64,000 nt of DNA from Crocinitomicaceae bacterium (GCA_018402525.1 JAGYIR010000010.1:496001-560000), one strand, 5' to 3'. Numbered from the stretch's first letter, positions 17,146 through 28,477 are shown. Program-made: numbers and translations. The notes: generated by a model from the sequence alone, not told the origin.

Positions 17146-20100
17146 CTATTGTTTTACAACTCTGAATGTTTTTTCAGCACTAGCGTTATAAACTCGAATC
17201 ATGTAGATACCTGGTTCTAGTTTTTCTAAGCTAATCTCAGCTGTTTCTGTACCGTTGATTGCAGCTTCTTTCACTGAAATCACACGTCCATTCACATCTG
17301 TCAATTCATAGTTGAATACTTCAGCATTTCCAGTGCTAGAAACGAACACCAATCCATCAGTCGGGTTAGGATAAACGTTCATGTCACCGAATACTAACTC
17401 CTGAATATCTAAATAATCACAAGTTGGCGATACTGTCAATACAATATTAGAAGTGTCATTAGGACAAATTCCATTTGTTGTAATGTAATCATAGTTGAAA
17501 CTTCCAGGAATGCTACTTGCTGTAATAGAAACAGAAACTGGGTTGTTTGATGGATCATACCATTGACCACCTAAATCTACTGTTCCTGACAAACCAGACA
17601 ACAAGTTGATTGGTTCATTCATACATGCAGTGATTGTACCATCTACACCTGCCGTTGACGGAGGGTAAATAGTTAATGTAGCTACTGTTGTATCTTCAGC
17701 ACATGGAGTTTTTACAATATAGTAGAAATCAAATGTACCAGACGGTAATGCAGAAACACTAACAACACTTCCATTCAACACTCCAGGGTTAGAAGGGAAA
17801 CTCCATGTTCCGAAATCTTCACCTACAGTTACGATTGTGCTTACGTCAAATGTACCATCCAAACGACAAACATCTGCAGCGCCATCAACACCAGGATTCA
17901 AGTTACATGGAAGTACTTGAACGTAGTCGATCACATTTGCACGACCCCAGTTGTTGATTCCTTCAAAAGCAATCTTCTCAGTTGTATCTGCCACGAAGAT
18001 CGTATCAACCGTCCATGTGTTTACGTTGGTAGTGTATGATGCAACCTCATTCCATGTTGCAGCTGGACCAAACGTGTACACCTTTGTTGTATTTTGTGTA
18101 ACCCAAGATTCTTGAGCATAAGCAAACACGACTGCAACACTGTCTTGTCCTGCTAAATCAAAACGTGGACTCTCTAATTTAGTGATAGGACTGTTTGTTC
18201 CAGGTATAGAAACAAAACGTGCATTCAATACACCTTCATAAGCAGTTAGAACTGTTCCTCCACCAGCACCAGTTTGGTATGTCCAATTAGCTGCTCCAAC
18301 TTCTTGGATATTTTGCCAACAAACGCGTGTTTCAGAATCATCTTCGAACGTTTCGATGAATGGTAGACCATAAATTCCACAATCCGTTGTCCAGTTCACC
18401 ATATCCCAAGAACCTGCAGTTGTACCAGCTCCGCAATTTGCAGAAACATATACATCGTAGTTAGTATTACCATCAAGACCAGTAATAATCGCAAAGGTAT
18501 CGGTTGCCGTAGCACTTCCAATCTCTGTTCCTGTACCTGGTGTAAATCCTGGTAATCCCCATTCAACGTTCCACTCCGTTTCAGTACCGTTAGAATTCCA
18601 TGAAACTTGACCACCATTATCAGTGATGTCTTCCATATAACTATCTGAAGGAGCACCAGCTTCACCGATTACAACATCGTAAGCAGCGCTTTCATCCATA
18701 TTCATGTCTTGAACGATTACTGAATAAGTTCCAGCCATCAAATCATTAGGGATAGCTCCAAAAGCACCTCCATCTACTGAATATAAAAATGGTGCAACCC
18801 CACACTCTACTGTTCCCAAAATGAATGAACCAGTTGGTGCATTGTTACAATCTGCGTCAATCGGATCTAGAGTTACGTTAACGTTATTAACATTTACTGT
18901 CACCAATGTACGAGACGTACTAACACAGTTTCCTGCAACTGATTCAGCGTAGAATTCGTAAACACCTTCACTTGCTGGTGAAGCCAATACAGAGGTTCCT
19001 ACTGATTCTAAAGGAGAGCCACTACCTAAGTTAGAACCAGCTGTTGCGGCATCATACCAATTAACGCTAGTCATAGGCATTGAGTAGTTGATGTCAATCG
19101 ACCAATCTAACAATGTACCTACGTCTCCACCTAAGTCATCGGCAACAAGTAGTGTCCAAGTTCCATTCAATACACTAAACAATGTGGTCATGTCTCCTTC
19201 TGCTGCAAATGTTCCAGTCATTGGAGCTACTGCACCTGTGATAGGGTTTACACCATTAGAGCTAATTACAGTGTTTGTATAGTTGTCTCCGGCACCTCCG
19301 TTATCTGTGGATAATTCAATCGTTGTGCCATTTGCACCTGTTAAAGAGATATCTAAATCACTATTCCAAGTATGGTTAATGTTCAACGTAACTGATAAAT
19401 CAGTAACTGTGGCACCAGCTGGAATTCCTGATATAATTAAATCAGACGTAATTCCAGTTGGGTTACTATCGGGGATCGGAATGTTTAGTGAACCGCTGGT
19501 AGCTGATGAAGTTCCAGAGTTTTCTGCTTCCGCTTCAATTGGCTGCGTTAACGCACCTGAACAGATATTATAGAAGTCAGGATCTGCTAATGGAGCAGCT
19601 GGAATATACGTATCTGTTGTACCAATTACAACAGTAACTGGAGCACTTTCATCTAAATTTACATCTTGAATAACCACCTCATATGTTCCAGGTGCTAGGT
19701 CTGTTGGAATTGCTCCGAAAGCACCACCGTCTACTGAATATTGGAACGGCGCTATACCACATTCAACCGTACCAAGCGTAAATGAACCATTCGCTTCACC
19801 AGTACATGTTTCGTCGATCGCCACTAAATCAACCAATACAGAACTTAAGTTAACCGTAACGATCGTTGCATCAACACTGTAACACCCGTTTAAGTTATTG
19901 TAAGCGTAGAACTCATACGTTCCTTCAGCGCCAACAGGGATAACTGTCGTACCAAGTGCATTGAGAACTGGTTGATCTCCTAAGAAGTCACCACCTGTTA
20001 CAGCAGAATACCATTCTGGAATTGCTCCGCCAACAGGACAAGAGAAAGGTCCAATGTTTGTCGTTTGACTTGCAGGAGCCGTTCCACTAAAGACAACATT

Positions 20101-22218
20101 TCCTCCTACAGAAACAGAATAGCTTGGTGAATTATCACCGAATGTAGAAGTTAAATTTAAAGTATAAGGGCCATTATCGGCAAATGCTATTGTCTGCAGG
20201 TCATTATAACCGTTACCATAAGTTCCACCGCTTAGAACAGTAGCACCATCATTGTCGGTAACTGTCCATGTCGTAGCATCACCCCAACTTGCACTGAATA
20301 CATTCACTTCAATAGGACATCCCAATGGAAGAACCTCCACTTCAATATCCATAGGATCTGAATCAACACAATAGTTATAAATAGCCTGTACTGGATTTGG
20401 GGCGTTTGGAATTACTGTAGAAGCAGTTCCAACGGTTACTGGAATTGGTGCACTCTCTAACATCATTGCATCTTGCACTATTACTGAATAAGTTCCAGCA
20501 GATAGATCCGTTGGAATTGCTCCAAAAGCACCACCATCTATTGAATATAAGAAAGGTGCAGTACCACAGTTCACGTTAGCAAGTGTAAATGAACCATCAC
20601 CATATGCTGTACATGATTCATCAATCGCTGTTAAATCAACACTCACTTCAGAAACGATCACTTCAACGAGTTCACGAGCACTTTCGCATCCGCCCATATC
20701 GTTAGCTACATAGAACTCATATGTTCCATCAACACCTGTAGGAAGTACAGTTGTACCCAAAGCATTTAAAGTTAATCCAGAACCCAAGAAGTCACCACCA
20801 GTTGAAGCAGAATACCACATTGGAGTAATTACAGGAGCAGGACAAGAGAATGGTCCAATATTCGTAGTTTGACTTGCAGGTGCAGTTCCACTGAATACAA
20901 CGTTTCCATCTACAGATACTGTGTAGCTTGGTGAGTTATCACCGAATGCAGAAATTAAAGTAAGAGTATAAGGACCATTGTCGGCTGAAGGAATAGATTG
21001 TAAATCGTTATATCCGTTACCGTAAGTTCCACCACTTAAAACGGTCGCACCATCATTATCTGTAACTGTCCATGTAGTTGCATCCCCCCAACTTGCACTG
21101 AAAACATTTACATCAATAGGACATCCAACAGGAGCATCAACTACTTCAATATCCATAGGATTGTCAATTGAACAATAAACATAAGTTGATTGCACTGGAG
21201 TTGGCATAGCAGGAATATCAGAATTAACTGTTACTAGAGTCCCTACTCCATCAGACCAACATTGTGAAGCGATATCGTATGCCGCCACATAATAAGTTCC
21301 TGTTGTTCCTACTGCATATGGTGCAGTAGCTGGGTCTGCTTGAGAAGAACCAAATTCATTGGTTCCTTGCCAATAGTATTCAATACCACCTGGCGCAGCA
21401 GGCACGGTAAGATTTGTACCAGGAACACATACAGGATTCTGATCCGCAACTGGTGCAGGAGGAGCAGGTGCAGTAGGCATGTTTACCACTGTAACAGATG
21501 AAGCACCAGCTGACCAAATATCATTCACTGCGTCATAAGCACGCACATAATAAATACCATTTGTAAAAACAGTATAAGGACCACTAACCAAGTTGGCAGT
21601 AGAAGTACCACCAGTAGTGGTTTGCCAGTACCAGTCAATTCCAGGGTCTGGAGTACCAGGTACGCTCAAGTCAGTTCCTGTTGCACACGTTGGTGCTGCA
21701 GGGTCTTGCAATGGTGTCGGAGGAGTTTCTAAAGTGAAATTCACCGTAACTGACCAAGTATTATTTACTACGTAGTTATAAATTTGATCACATGCGCTTC
21801 CACCCCATGTTCTCCATGCACGCATTTCGAACGTTAGCACAGTACCTCCAGGATATGTGCCATTGGCAATATCAACTCCAGTTCGAGCATAATTAAATGT
21901 TCCTCCCATTCCTGTACCTTGGAAAACAGTCGCTTCCGTTGTTAAGGTATTCTGGCAATGAAGTTGAGATTGCTGCTCGGACATCCAAGCTCCACCTGTG
22001 GCTAACATGTTATAGGCTGTTTCAACATCTGTTACGACCCATGGACCACCAACCGGTAAGGTTACTGTAACAGTTGTCAACGGACCGTTACATGTTGGGT
22101 CATACGCTCCAAATGAAGTCGAAATGTTCCCAGTGCTATACACTTCAGTAATTGAGCCTTGCGAAAAAGCAATTACCGAGAAGCATAACACACTCATTAA
22201 TAAGTAAATTTTCTTCAT
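17146..22218 (-). CDS. Giant T9SS-secreted adhesin-like protein with repeated Ig/SprB-type modules
   Basis: The 1,690-residue protein has a signal peptide and a C-terminal type A T9SS sorting domain (VYPNPTDGLVFVSS ... GIYMIRVYN). Between them are Ig-like units with WYxSxTGGxxLG pieces, and SprB-like repeats (IDESCT, then GTAPFLYSIDGGAFGAIP and a closely related second and third copy). There is also a P/proprotein-convertase domain (about 19080-19570), a fibronectin type III domain near 18420-18660 and a MAM-like region near 17950-18380. Two neighbouring modules of about 267 residues (roughly 21200-20400 and 20400-19600) are near copies. It is probably a cell-surface or released adhesin. I start at the ATG at 22218; the longer frame has 23 implausible residues before the signal peptide. 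Confidence 0.9.
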   Translation of the reverse strand: MKKIYLLMSVLCFSVIAFSQGSITEVYSTGNISTSFGAYDPTCNGPLTTVTVTLPVGGPWVVTDVETAYNMLATGGAWMSEQQSQLHCQNTLTTEATVFQGTGMGGTFNYARTGVDIANGTYPGGTVLTFEMRAWRTWGGSACDQIYNYVVNNTWSVTVNFTLETPPTPLQDPAAPTCATGTDLSVPGTPDPGIDWYWQTTTGGTSTANLVSGPYTVFTNGIYYVRAYDAVNDIWSAGASSVTVVNMPTAPAPPAPVADQNPVCVPGTNLTVPAAPGGIEYYWQGTNEFGSSQADPATAPYAVGTTGTYYVAAYDIASQCWSDGVGTLVTVNSDIPAMPTPVQSTYVYCSIDNPMDIEVVDAPVGCPIDVNVFSASWGDATTWTVTDNDGATVLSGGTYGNGYNDLQSIPSADNGPYTLTLISAFGDNSPSYTVSVDGNVVFSGTAPASQTTNIGPFSCPAPVITPMWYSASTGGDFLGSGLTLNALGTTVLPTGVDGTYEFYVANDMGGCESARELVEVIVSEVSVDLTAIDESCTAYGDGSFTLANVNCGTAPFLYSIDGGAFGAIPTDLSAGTYSVIVQDAMMLESAPIPVTVGTASTVIPNAPNPVQAIYNYCVDSDPMDIEVEVLPLGCPIEVNVFSASWGDATTWTVTDNDGATVLSGGTYGNGYNDLQTIAFADNGPYTLNLTSTFGDNSPSYSVSVGGNVVFSGTAPASQTTNIGPFSCPVGGAIPEWYSAVTGGDFLGDQPVLNALGTTVIPVGAEGTYEFYAYNNLNGCYSVDATIVTVNLSSVLVDLVAIDETCTGEANGSFTLGTVECGIAPFQYSVDGGAFGAIPTDLAPGTYEVVIQDVNLDESAPVTVVIGTTDTYIPAAPLADPDFYNICSGALTQPIEAEAENSGTSSATSGSLNIPIPDSNPTGITSDLIISGIPAGATVTDLSVTLNINHTWNSDLDISLTGANGTTIELSTDNGGAGDNYTNTVISSNGVNPITGAVAPMTGTFAAEGDMTTLFSVLNGTWTLLVADDLGGDVGTLLDWSIDINYSMPMTSVNWYDAATAGSNLGSGSPLESVGTSVLASPASEGVYEFYAESVAGNCVSTSRTLVTVNVNNVNVTLDPIDADCNNAPTGSFILGTVECGVAPFLYSVDGGAFGAIPNDLMAGTYSVIVQDMNMDESAAYDVVIGEAGAPSDSYMEDITDNGGQVSWNSNGTETEWNVEWGLPGFTPGTGTEIGSATATDTFAIITGLDGNTNYDVYVSANCGAGTTAGSWDMVNWTTDCGIYGLPFIETFEDDSETRVCWQNIQEVGAANWTYQTGAGGGTVLTAYEGVLNARFVSIPGTNSPITKLESPRFDLAGQDSVAVVFAYAQESWVTQNTTKVYTFGPAATWNEVASYTTNVNTWTVDTIFVADTTEKIAFEGINNWGRANVIDYVQVLPCNLNPGVDGAADVCRLDGTFDVSTIVTVGEDFGTWSFPSNPGVLNGSVVSVSALPSGTFDFYYIVKTPCAEDTTVATLTIYPPSTAGVDGTITACMNEPINLLSGLSGTVDLGGQWYDPSNNPVSVSITASSIPGSFNYDYITTNGICPNDTSNIVLTVSPTCDYLDIQELVFGDMNVYPNPTDGLVFVSSTGNAEVFNYELTDVNGRVISVKEAAINGTETAEISLEKLEPGIYMIRVYNASAEKTFRVVKQ

Positions 22219-22245
22219 AAAATATAATTTGATAATATTAAGAGG

Positions 22246-22277
22246 CAAATGTAGGGTAAATTTATCTACATAACAAA
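22246..22277 (-). promoter_or_regulatory. Promoter of the giant T9SS protein gene
   Basis: On the minus strand, TTTG (22274-22277), a 20-nt spacer and TACATTTG (22246-22253) match the Bacteroidota -33/-7 consensus exactly. The -7 box is 27 nt before the ATG. Confidence 0.8.
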
Positions 22278-22428
22278 AATTTAACAAATAGTTGTTTGAA
22301 TACTGTTTTCCATCGAATAATATACATACTGCATTTATTCGTTTGTTAAAATTTGTGACATGTGAGAAACCCTTGCTAGTTGAATTTTTGTTAGAATAAC
22401 AACAATAAAGATTTTTTGTCTCATTTTA

Positions 22429-22460
22429 ATTGTCATACATTTGTTGATAGGTTAAACTTG
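22429..22460 (+). promoter_or_regulatory. Probable promoter of the haloperoxidase-like gene
   Basis: ATTG (22429-22432), a 20-nt spacer and TAAACTTG (22453-22460), one mismatch from TAnnTTTG, lie 13 nt before the ATG. Confidence 0.55.
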
Positions 22461-22473
22461 ATTTAATATAAGT

Positions 22474-25400
22474 ATGAATAAAACTACTGCTAATGCCAAA
22501 CGGTTTCTACTTTTGGTAATAATGCTTGCTGCAATGCAAACTACTCTGGCTCAGGGCGGTAATCATTCCATTGCTCGAACTTGGGTGGAGCAATTGCTTT
22601 TTTCTATTCGGAACGATTTCGCCCGACCACCGGTTCATGCGAGGAATCTTTTTCATGTTTCTGTTGCTATGCATGATGCTTGGGCAGCATATGAAGATGG
22701 AGTAGAGTTTTACTTTTTGGGACAAGAAGTGCACGGCTTTTATTCTGAATTTTATGGAGTTCCTCTTGAATTGGACTCAGCGACACGAGTAGCCAAGCAA
22801 CATGAAGCCATTTCATTTGCCGCGTATCGTCTAATTCGGCAACGATTTATGAATGCACCAGGTGCATTTTTTATCTATGAAGGTGCGGATAGTGTTATGC
22901 TGGCAAATAACTATGACATTACAAATTCATCAACAAATTATTTAGAGGATGGTCCTGCTGCTTTGGGTAATTACATTGCCGAACAGATCATTCAATACGG
23001 TTTTCAAGATGGGTCGAATCAGATTGGAAATTATGATTATCAGTATTATACGCCGGCAAATACACCTATCGAGGTGGAGCTCCCTGGAAATCCCAACATG
23101 GTGGATCCAGATCGATGGCAACCCATCAGTTTGTCGAACCCAATAGACCAAGCGGGAAATCCATTGCCATCAACACCCTTGCATCTTGGACCTGAATGGG
23201 GAGATGTATATCCTTTTTCACTATTACCGAGCGACATGAGTCTTCATGTGCGTGACGGGCATACTTATCAGGTGTACCACGATCCAGGTGCACCCCCATA
23301 TCTTGATCAGATAAATCCAACTGAAATGGAAGATTTTTTTAAATGGAATTTTGTCTTAGTCTCTATTTGGCAGTCGCACCTTGATCCAGATGATAATACC
23401 ATGTGGGATATATCTCCAAATTCAATTGGAAATATTCAAAATTATCCGCAGTCTTGGGCGGAATATGATAGTTTTTATGATCTTTTTGACGGTGGAGATC
23501 CAGGGATTGGTTATGCAGTAAACCCAGCTACAGGTTTACCATATGCACCGCAAGTAGTTAAAAGGTCAGACTATGGTCGCGTGCTTGCTGAGTTCTGGGC
23601 GGATGGACTAGACAGTGAAACCCCTCCTGGTCATTGGTTTAATATTTACAATGAAGTGAGCGACCATCCTCAGTTTGAAAGAAAATGGAAGGGGGAAGGA
23701 AATGAACTCGGAAAGCTGGAGTATGATTTGAAGGCATACTTAACATTAGGCGGCGCAATGCACGATGCTGCGATATCAGCTTGGTCTATTAAAGGATGGT
23801 ATGATTATCCTCGTGCTGTTTCAACAATTCGCTACATGGCGGACAGAGGGCAGAGTTCAGATCCAATGTTGCCAAATTTTAACCCAGCAGGTTTGCCTTT
23901 GATACCAGGGCATGTTGAACTAGTGGAACTAGGCGATCCTTTAGCGGGAGTATCAAATGAGCATGTAGACAAGATAAAACTCCATACTTGGAGAGGTCCA
24001 GAATACATTAATGATCCACTCACTGATTATGCTGGGGTAGGTTGGATTTTAGCTGAAAACTGGTGGCCTTATCAGCGACCAAGTTTTGTAAGCCCACCTT
24101 TTGCTGGGTACGTTTCAGGTCACTCTACATTTTCTAGTGCAGCGGCAGAAGTTATGACTTTCATAACAGGATCACCATACTTTCCAGGGGGCATGAGTGG
24201 CTTTGTCGCGGAGATGAACGATTTTTTAGCATTTGAGCAAGGACCTTCCCAAACAATTACTTTGCAATGGGCAAAATACAAGGACGCTTCAGATCAATGC
24301 AGTTTATCGCGAATTTGGGGTGGTATCCATCCACCAATTGATGATATACCTGGTCGTTTTATTGGAGAAGATGTAGGACAAGAGGCGTGTGCGTTGGCCG
24401 ATCAAATTATCGCACATAATCAACCAATTGTTACCAATGTGACAAGTAATTTTTCAACAATTAATACCGATTTGATAGGACAGAACTTATCGCTGACGTT
24501 CGAATTTGACAGTATCATGTCTACAAGTGTAGATCCACATATCAATTTTCTAATTAATAATCCGGTTGGTGCAGCAATTAACGTCGTTGGATCTAGTTGG
24601 TTGTCATCGACTTCATACGAAGTTATTTATTCTATTGATGGAACAGATCTTGAAATGAACAATATGTACATACATATTGATAGTGCCGTGAGCGCTTTTG
24701 GAACACTTCAAAAACCGTGTGTTTCTATACCTATGTTTACATACGATACTAAAATTCCAGAAATTGATTCGGTGCTTGTAAATTACTACGTAATAAATTC
24801 AGGGCACAACAACGATCAATTGTTAGTGGATATTTATTTCTCTGAGGATTGCGATCAATCAACACCAACAATTGATTTTTCACCTGTTCTCCCCTTGTCT
24901 TACTCGTTTGATATATCAGTTGCTAGTTCTTGGATTGCACCGAATCACTATCAAGGAGTTTTTGACATTTCTTTATTAGATCCACTGATTGAATATGTCG
25001 ACTTTAGTATTTCAGGAGTTATGGACAATGCTGGAAATGAAATGTTAAATGTAGTTTCAATTGACAGTGTTTTAATTGATACCGAAATACCTGTTGTAAC
25101 GAGTGCCTTAGCGAACGAGGCTTACCTCAACATTTACGACATCGGTTCAGAGGCATATTCCATAGATTTACTTTTTAGCAAGGAGATGAATACATCGACA
25201 CTTCCAGTGATAGTATTTGATTACGGAGGTTCTTCAGTGCAACCATTGGATTTGAATCTAACGTTGAGCCAGTGGAATAGTTCGAGTTCATTAACACTTG
25301 TTTACAATTTACCGCTTACAAGTGAAGTAGAGCTGATCGAAATGAGTTTGATTTTGGAGTACAATGAAGACGTATCGGGAAATATTATCTCAAATGAAGC

Positions 25401-26055
25401 ACTTAACATAGAGCTATCTATTGATACAAAACGTCCAGAGGTTTACATTGCAATTCCATCTCAATCATTTGTGGACATTACCAATTTTGTTAATCAAGAT
25501 TTCTATATTGACATTGTGTTTGACGAAACAATGGATGTGAGCACAATCCCAATTGCAGAAATTCAAAATGGAGGGAGCCCCGTTGGGATAATTGCATATA
25601 ACCCTTTTACAAGTGAATGGCTGAATCAACAGGTGTTTAGAGCAAAATTCACATTGCCGAATCAAGTGGTAAATGAAACTGATTTATCCGTTATGTTGGC
25701 TTTGGGACAAGACTCATTGCTTAATCCACAGATCGTTTTTGTTTCTAATGGGATGTTTGATGTGAACTATGACCCAGTTGAATTGGGACTTTCTGATTTG
25801 GAAAAAAGTGAAATTTTCTTGTTCCCTAATCCTGTATCTAAAGGGGCAGATGTTAACGTCCAAAGTGATGGAGCTACGGTGTTCGAAAGTTACTCAATCA
25901 TGGATCAAATGGGCAGAGTAGTTTCTGCAGGAGATATCGTTTACCAGGGCAGCAATATTGTGATTTCTAATTTGAATCTTAGTCATGGAATCTATGTGGT
26001 TAGATTAATTGCTAAAAATAGTTATGTTGACTTAAGACTTGCAGTACATGAATAA
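22474..26055 (+). CDS. T9SS-secreted vanadium-haloperoxidase/PAP2-like protein
   Basis: The 1,193-residue protein has a signal peptide (about 1-27) and a PAP2/vanadium haloperoxidase-type domain (about 30-650). Its phosphate/vanadate pocket motifs are SGHSTF with His550 and SRIWGGIHPP with Arg613 and His619. Beta-rich Ig-like repeats follow (about 660-1110), each with a FDETMD- or FSKEMN-type strand, and then a type A T9SS sorting domain (FLFPNPVSKGAD ... GIYVVRLIA). It may oxidise halides or act as a phosphatase-like enzyme outside the cell; the sequence does not decide which. The next gene starts 8 nt before its stop, so the two are translationally linked. Confidence 0.85.
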   Translation: MNKTTANAKRFLLLVIMLAAMQTTLAQGGNHSIARTWVEQLLFSIRNDFARPPVHARNLFHVSVAMHDAWAAYEDGVEFYFLGQEVHGFYSEFYGVPLELDSATRVAKQHEAISFAAYRLIRQRFMNAPGAFFIYEGADSVMLANNYDITNSSTNYLEDGPAALGNYIAEQIIQYGFQDGSNQIGNYDYQYYTPANTPIEVELPGNPNMVDPDRWQPISLSNPIDQAGNPLPSTPLHLGPEWGDVYPFSLLPSDMSLHVRDGHTYQVYHDPGAPPYLDQINPTEMEDFFKWNFVLVSIWQSHLDPDDNTMWDISPNSIGNIQNYPQSWAEYDSFYDLFDGGDPGIGYAVNPATGLPYAPQVVKRSDYGRVLAEFWADGLDSETPPGHWFNIYNEVSDHPQFERKWKGEGNELGKLEYDLKAYLTLGGAMHDAAISAWSIKGWYDYPRAVSTIRYMADRGQSSDPMLPNFNPAGLPLIPGHVELVELGDPLAGVSNEHVDKIKLHTWRGPEYINDPLTDYAGVGWILAENWWPYQRPSFVSPPFAGYVSGHSTFSSAAAEVMTFITGSPYFPGGMSGFVAEMNDFLAFEQGPSQTITLQWAKYKDASDQCSLSRIWGGIHPPIDDIPGRFIGEDVGQEACALADQIIAHNQPIVTNVTSNFSTINTDLIGQNLSLTFEFDSIMSTSVDPHINFLINNPVGAAINVVGSSWLSSTSYEVIYSIDGTDLEMNNMYIHIDSAVSAFGTLQKPCVSIPMFTYDTKIPEIDSVLVNYYVINSGHNNDQLLVDIYFSEDCDQSTPTIDFSPVLPLSYSFDISVASSWIAPNHYQGVFDISLLDPLIEYVDFSISGVMDNAGNEMLNVVSIDSVLIDTEIPVVTSALANEAYLNIYDIGSEAYSIDLLFSKEMNTSTLPVIVFDYGGSSVQPLDLNLTLSQWNSSSSLTLVYNLPLTSEVELIEMSLILEYNEDVSGNIISNEALNIELSIDTKRPEVYIAIPSQSFVDITNFVNQDFYIDIVFDETMDVSTIPIAEIQNGGSPVGIIAYNPFTSEWLNQQVFRAKFTLPNQVVNETDLSVMLALGQDSLLNPQIVFVSNGMFDVNYDPVELGLSDLEKSEIFLFPNPVSKGADVNVQSDGATVFESYSIMDQMGRVVSAGDIVYQGSNIVISNLNLSHGIYVVRLIAKNSYVDLRLAVHE

Positions 26056-28477
26056 GTTCCGAACCTTAATATACAACCTTGGGATAGGTGTCTTATGTGC
26101 AACGAGTTATCTGCAATCGTTTTCACAAAATTTTGTGAATGTTGCTCCTGCAATGGGAATATTTCACTCGGTCGATACAGACTTATTGTACGGAGGAAAC
26201 GGCGTCAGTTTTTTTGATTTTGACAACGATGGCTGGGACGATATTACCTTTATTCAAGAAAATGACAGCATACTATTTTATAAGAATAACAATGGAGTGT
26301 TTCGATCTAATTCCGTCTATTTGTATACAATCCAGTGACAGACAAGACAGGTTTTATGGGTAGACTATGACAATGATGGCGACAATGATCTGTTCGTTAC
26401 CGCAACCAACGGACTTGCTAGGTTACTTAATAATGATGGTTCATTTAATTTTACGGATGTCTCAGTGGCCGCTGGTCTAAGCATTTTTACCACCAATAAT
26501 TTTGGTGTGTCATTCGCTGATTATGACAATGATGGGTTCCTTGATTTTTATTTAGCGAGGTATTTTTTATCTGGAAATGCAGCTGATCCAAATCAAACAA
26601 ATGCATTATACAGAAACAATGGTGACGGTACGTTTACGAACGTGACAATTGCGGCAGGAGTGGGTAACGGAATTCAGCCCACCTTTATGGGTGTTTGGAT
26701 TGACGTCGACAATAATTCCTTGCCTGATTTATATGTCATCAATGATCGAGTGCTATGGGGAAACACATTGTATATTAATAATGGAGACGGTACGTTTACC
26801 GATTATACGGTTGAAAGTGGTACTGAAATGTTTGGAGAAGATCCTATGTGTGCTACATTTGAAGATTTTGATAACGATAGTGATTTGGATATTATTTGTT
26901 CAAATGGTGGACCACCTAGCAAGCCTATTCGATTCTACATAAATAACGGTGACAGCACATTCTCTCAGGTTCCTGGTGCTTTGGGTATTCATGTTGATGT
27001 TACGCACCATTGTACTTGGGGTGCCAATTGGATCGATGTTGACAATGATGCGTACAGAGATCTCTATGTTGCCACAGGTTTATTGACACTTGACGCCTCC
27101 AATGAGATTCGGAGTTATTTATTTATGAGTAATAATGCGACATCCTTTACAGATAGTCCAGGTTTGTTCGCAAATAACCATATTGCAGCCAGTTATGGAT
27201 GTGCAAAAGGAGATATAAATAATGATGGTTTCGCTGATTTAGTGGTGCAAAATGCCAAAAATTTTAATTCTTTTATTTGGCAAAACGAACTGGTCAACAC
27301 TTCTCAAAACCATTACGTTAAAATTACGTTGGAAGGCACGGTCTCTAACAAGATGGCTATAGGTAGTTGGGTTAAGTTGTATTGTGATAATAATGTTTAT
27401 ACGCATTACACCAGATTAGGAGAAAGCTTTGTTAGTCAAAATTCTCAGCACTACATTTTCGGCGTTGGAGATTATGAGAAGGTTGATTCAATCATCGTTT
27501 CTTATTCGAGTGGTACAACCGATGTTTATTATAACAAGCCTACGGATGTTCATTACTATTTCACAGAAGGAGAGACTATTACGAATGAGATTTCTTTCAA
27601 TGGAAGTCTCATATTTTGCGAGGGAGAGTCCATTGTTTTGGACGCTGGTGATTATGAGTCTTATTTGTGGAGCACTGGCTATAATCAGAGATATTTGACC
27701 GTAAGCCAAGGTGGACAGTATTCCGTCCTTGTTGAAACAACTACTGGGCTTATGGTTCCAAGCGACACTATAAATGTTGTTGTGTTAAATCAACCTGCTA
27801 TCACATATAGTGTTATGCACAACCAGTGCGCAAATTCCAACGATGGCTCTATATCACTTTTGATTAACTCTGCTGCGCAATCACCATTAGTTGTATGGTC
27901 CAACGGTTCGACAGGCACTTCTATCCAAGGTTTACCTGCTGGATTATATTCGTTTAACTACAGTGATGAAGGCGGATGTGTTGAGAGTGGACAACTTGAA
28001 ATATTGGAACCGAGTGAAATTACCGTATTTAGTCAAACAGCTTGGAATGATATCGATCAGTCCTTTTCCGTTGATTTTATAATATTCGGAGGAACACCAC
28101 CCTATGAGATAACATATAATGGGAACCTTGTTGGAACAACAGTCAGTGGACTCAGCAATGGCATGCACGACTTCTATATTACCGACCAAGCGGATTGTGA
28201 TACTGTTGTCACTCTGGTTTTAGGTGAAAACACATTAAATGATAATGAGATTTTCGATTTTCAGGTGTACCCGAATCCTAACACAACTGGAGTCTTTACG
28301 TTGGACGGGATACCTGTTTCAAGCACGCTAGAGTTGTTCGATGGGTTTGGAAGAGTTGTACCATTTAACTTGTTAACTTCACAACAACTTCGGATAAATG
28401 AACCAAGTAAGGGTGTTTATTATTTGAAAGTAAGTCAATCATCGGATTATTTTGTATATAAATTGGTTATTCACTAA
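26048..28477 (+). pseudogene. CRTAC1-like VCBS/ASPIC-UnbV T9SS protein gene with an in-frame TGA
   Basis: The reading frame from ATG 26048 is open to 28477 except for a TGA at 26336-26338 (codon 97). Both sides are clearly one protein. Before the stop are a signal peptide and the first FG-GAP/VCBS repeat (FFDFDNDGWDDIT). After it come further repeats (VDYDNDGDNDLFV, FADYDNDGFLDFY), an ASPIC/UnbV domain (HYVKITLEGTVSNKMAIGSW), an SprB-like piece and a type A sorting domain (VYPNPNTTG). The TGA could be a nonsense change (GGA or CGA to TGA), a sequencing error or a read-through site. It overlaps the haloperoxidase-like gene by 8 nt; this pairing suggests a joint surface function. Confidence 0.85.

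Noticed and set aside
26336-26338. TGA as a selenocysteine codon
   Set aside because: No selenocysteine-insertion-type hairpin was evident after it, VCBS proteins of this family have no known Sec, and no selenium genes are in the window.
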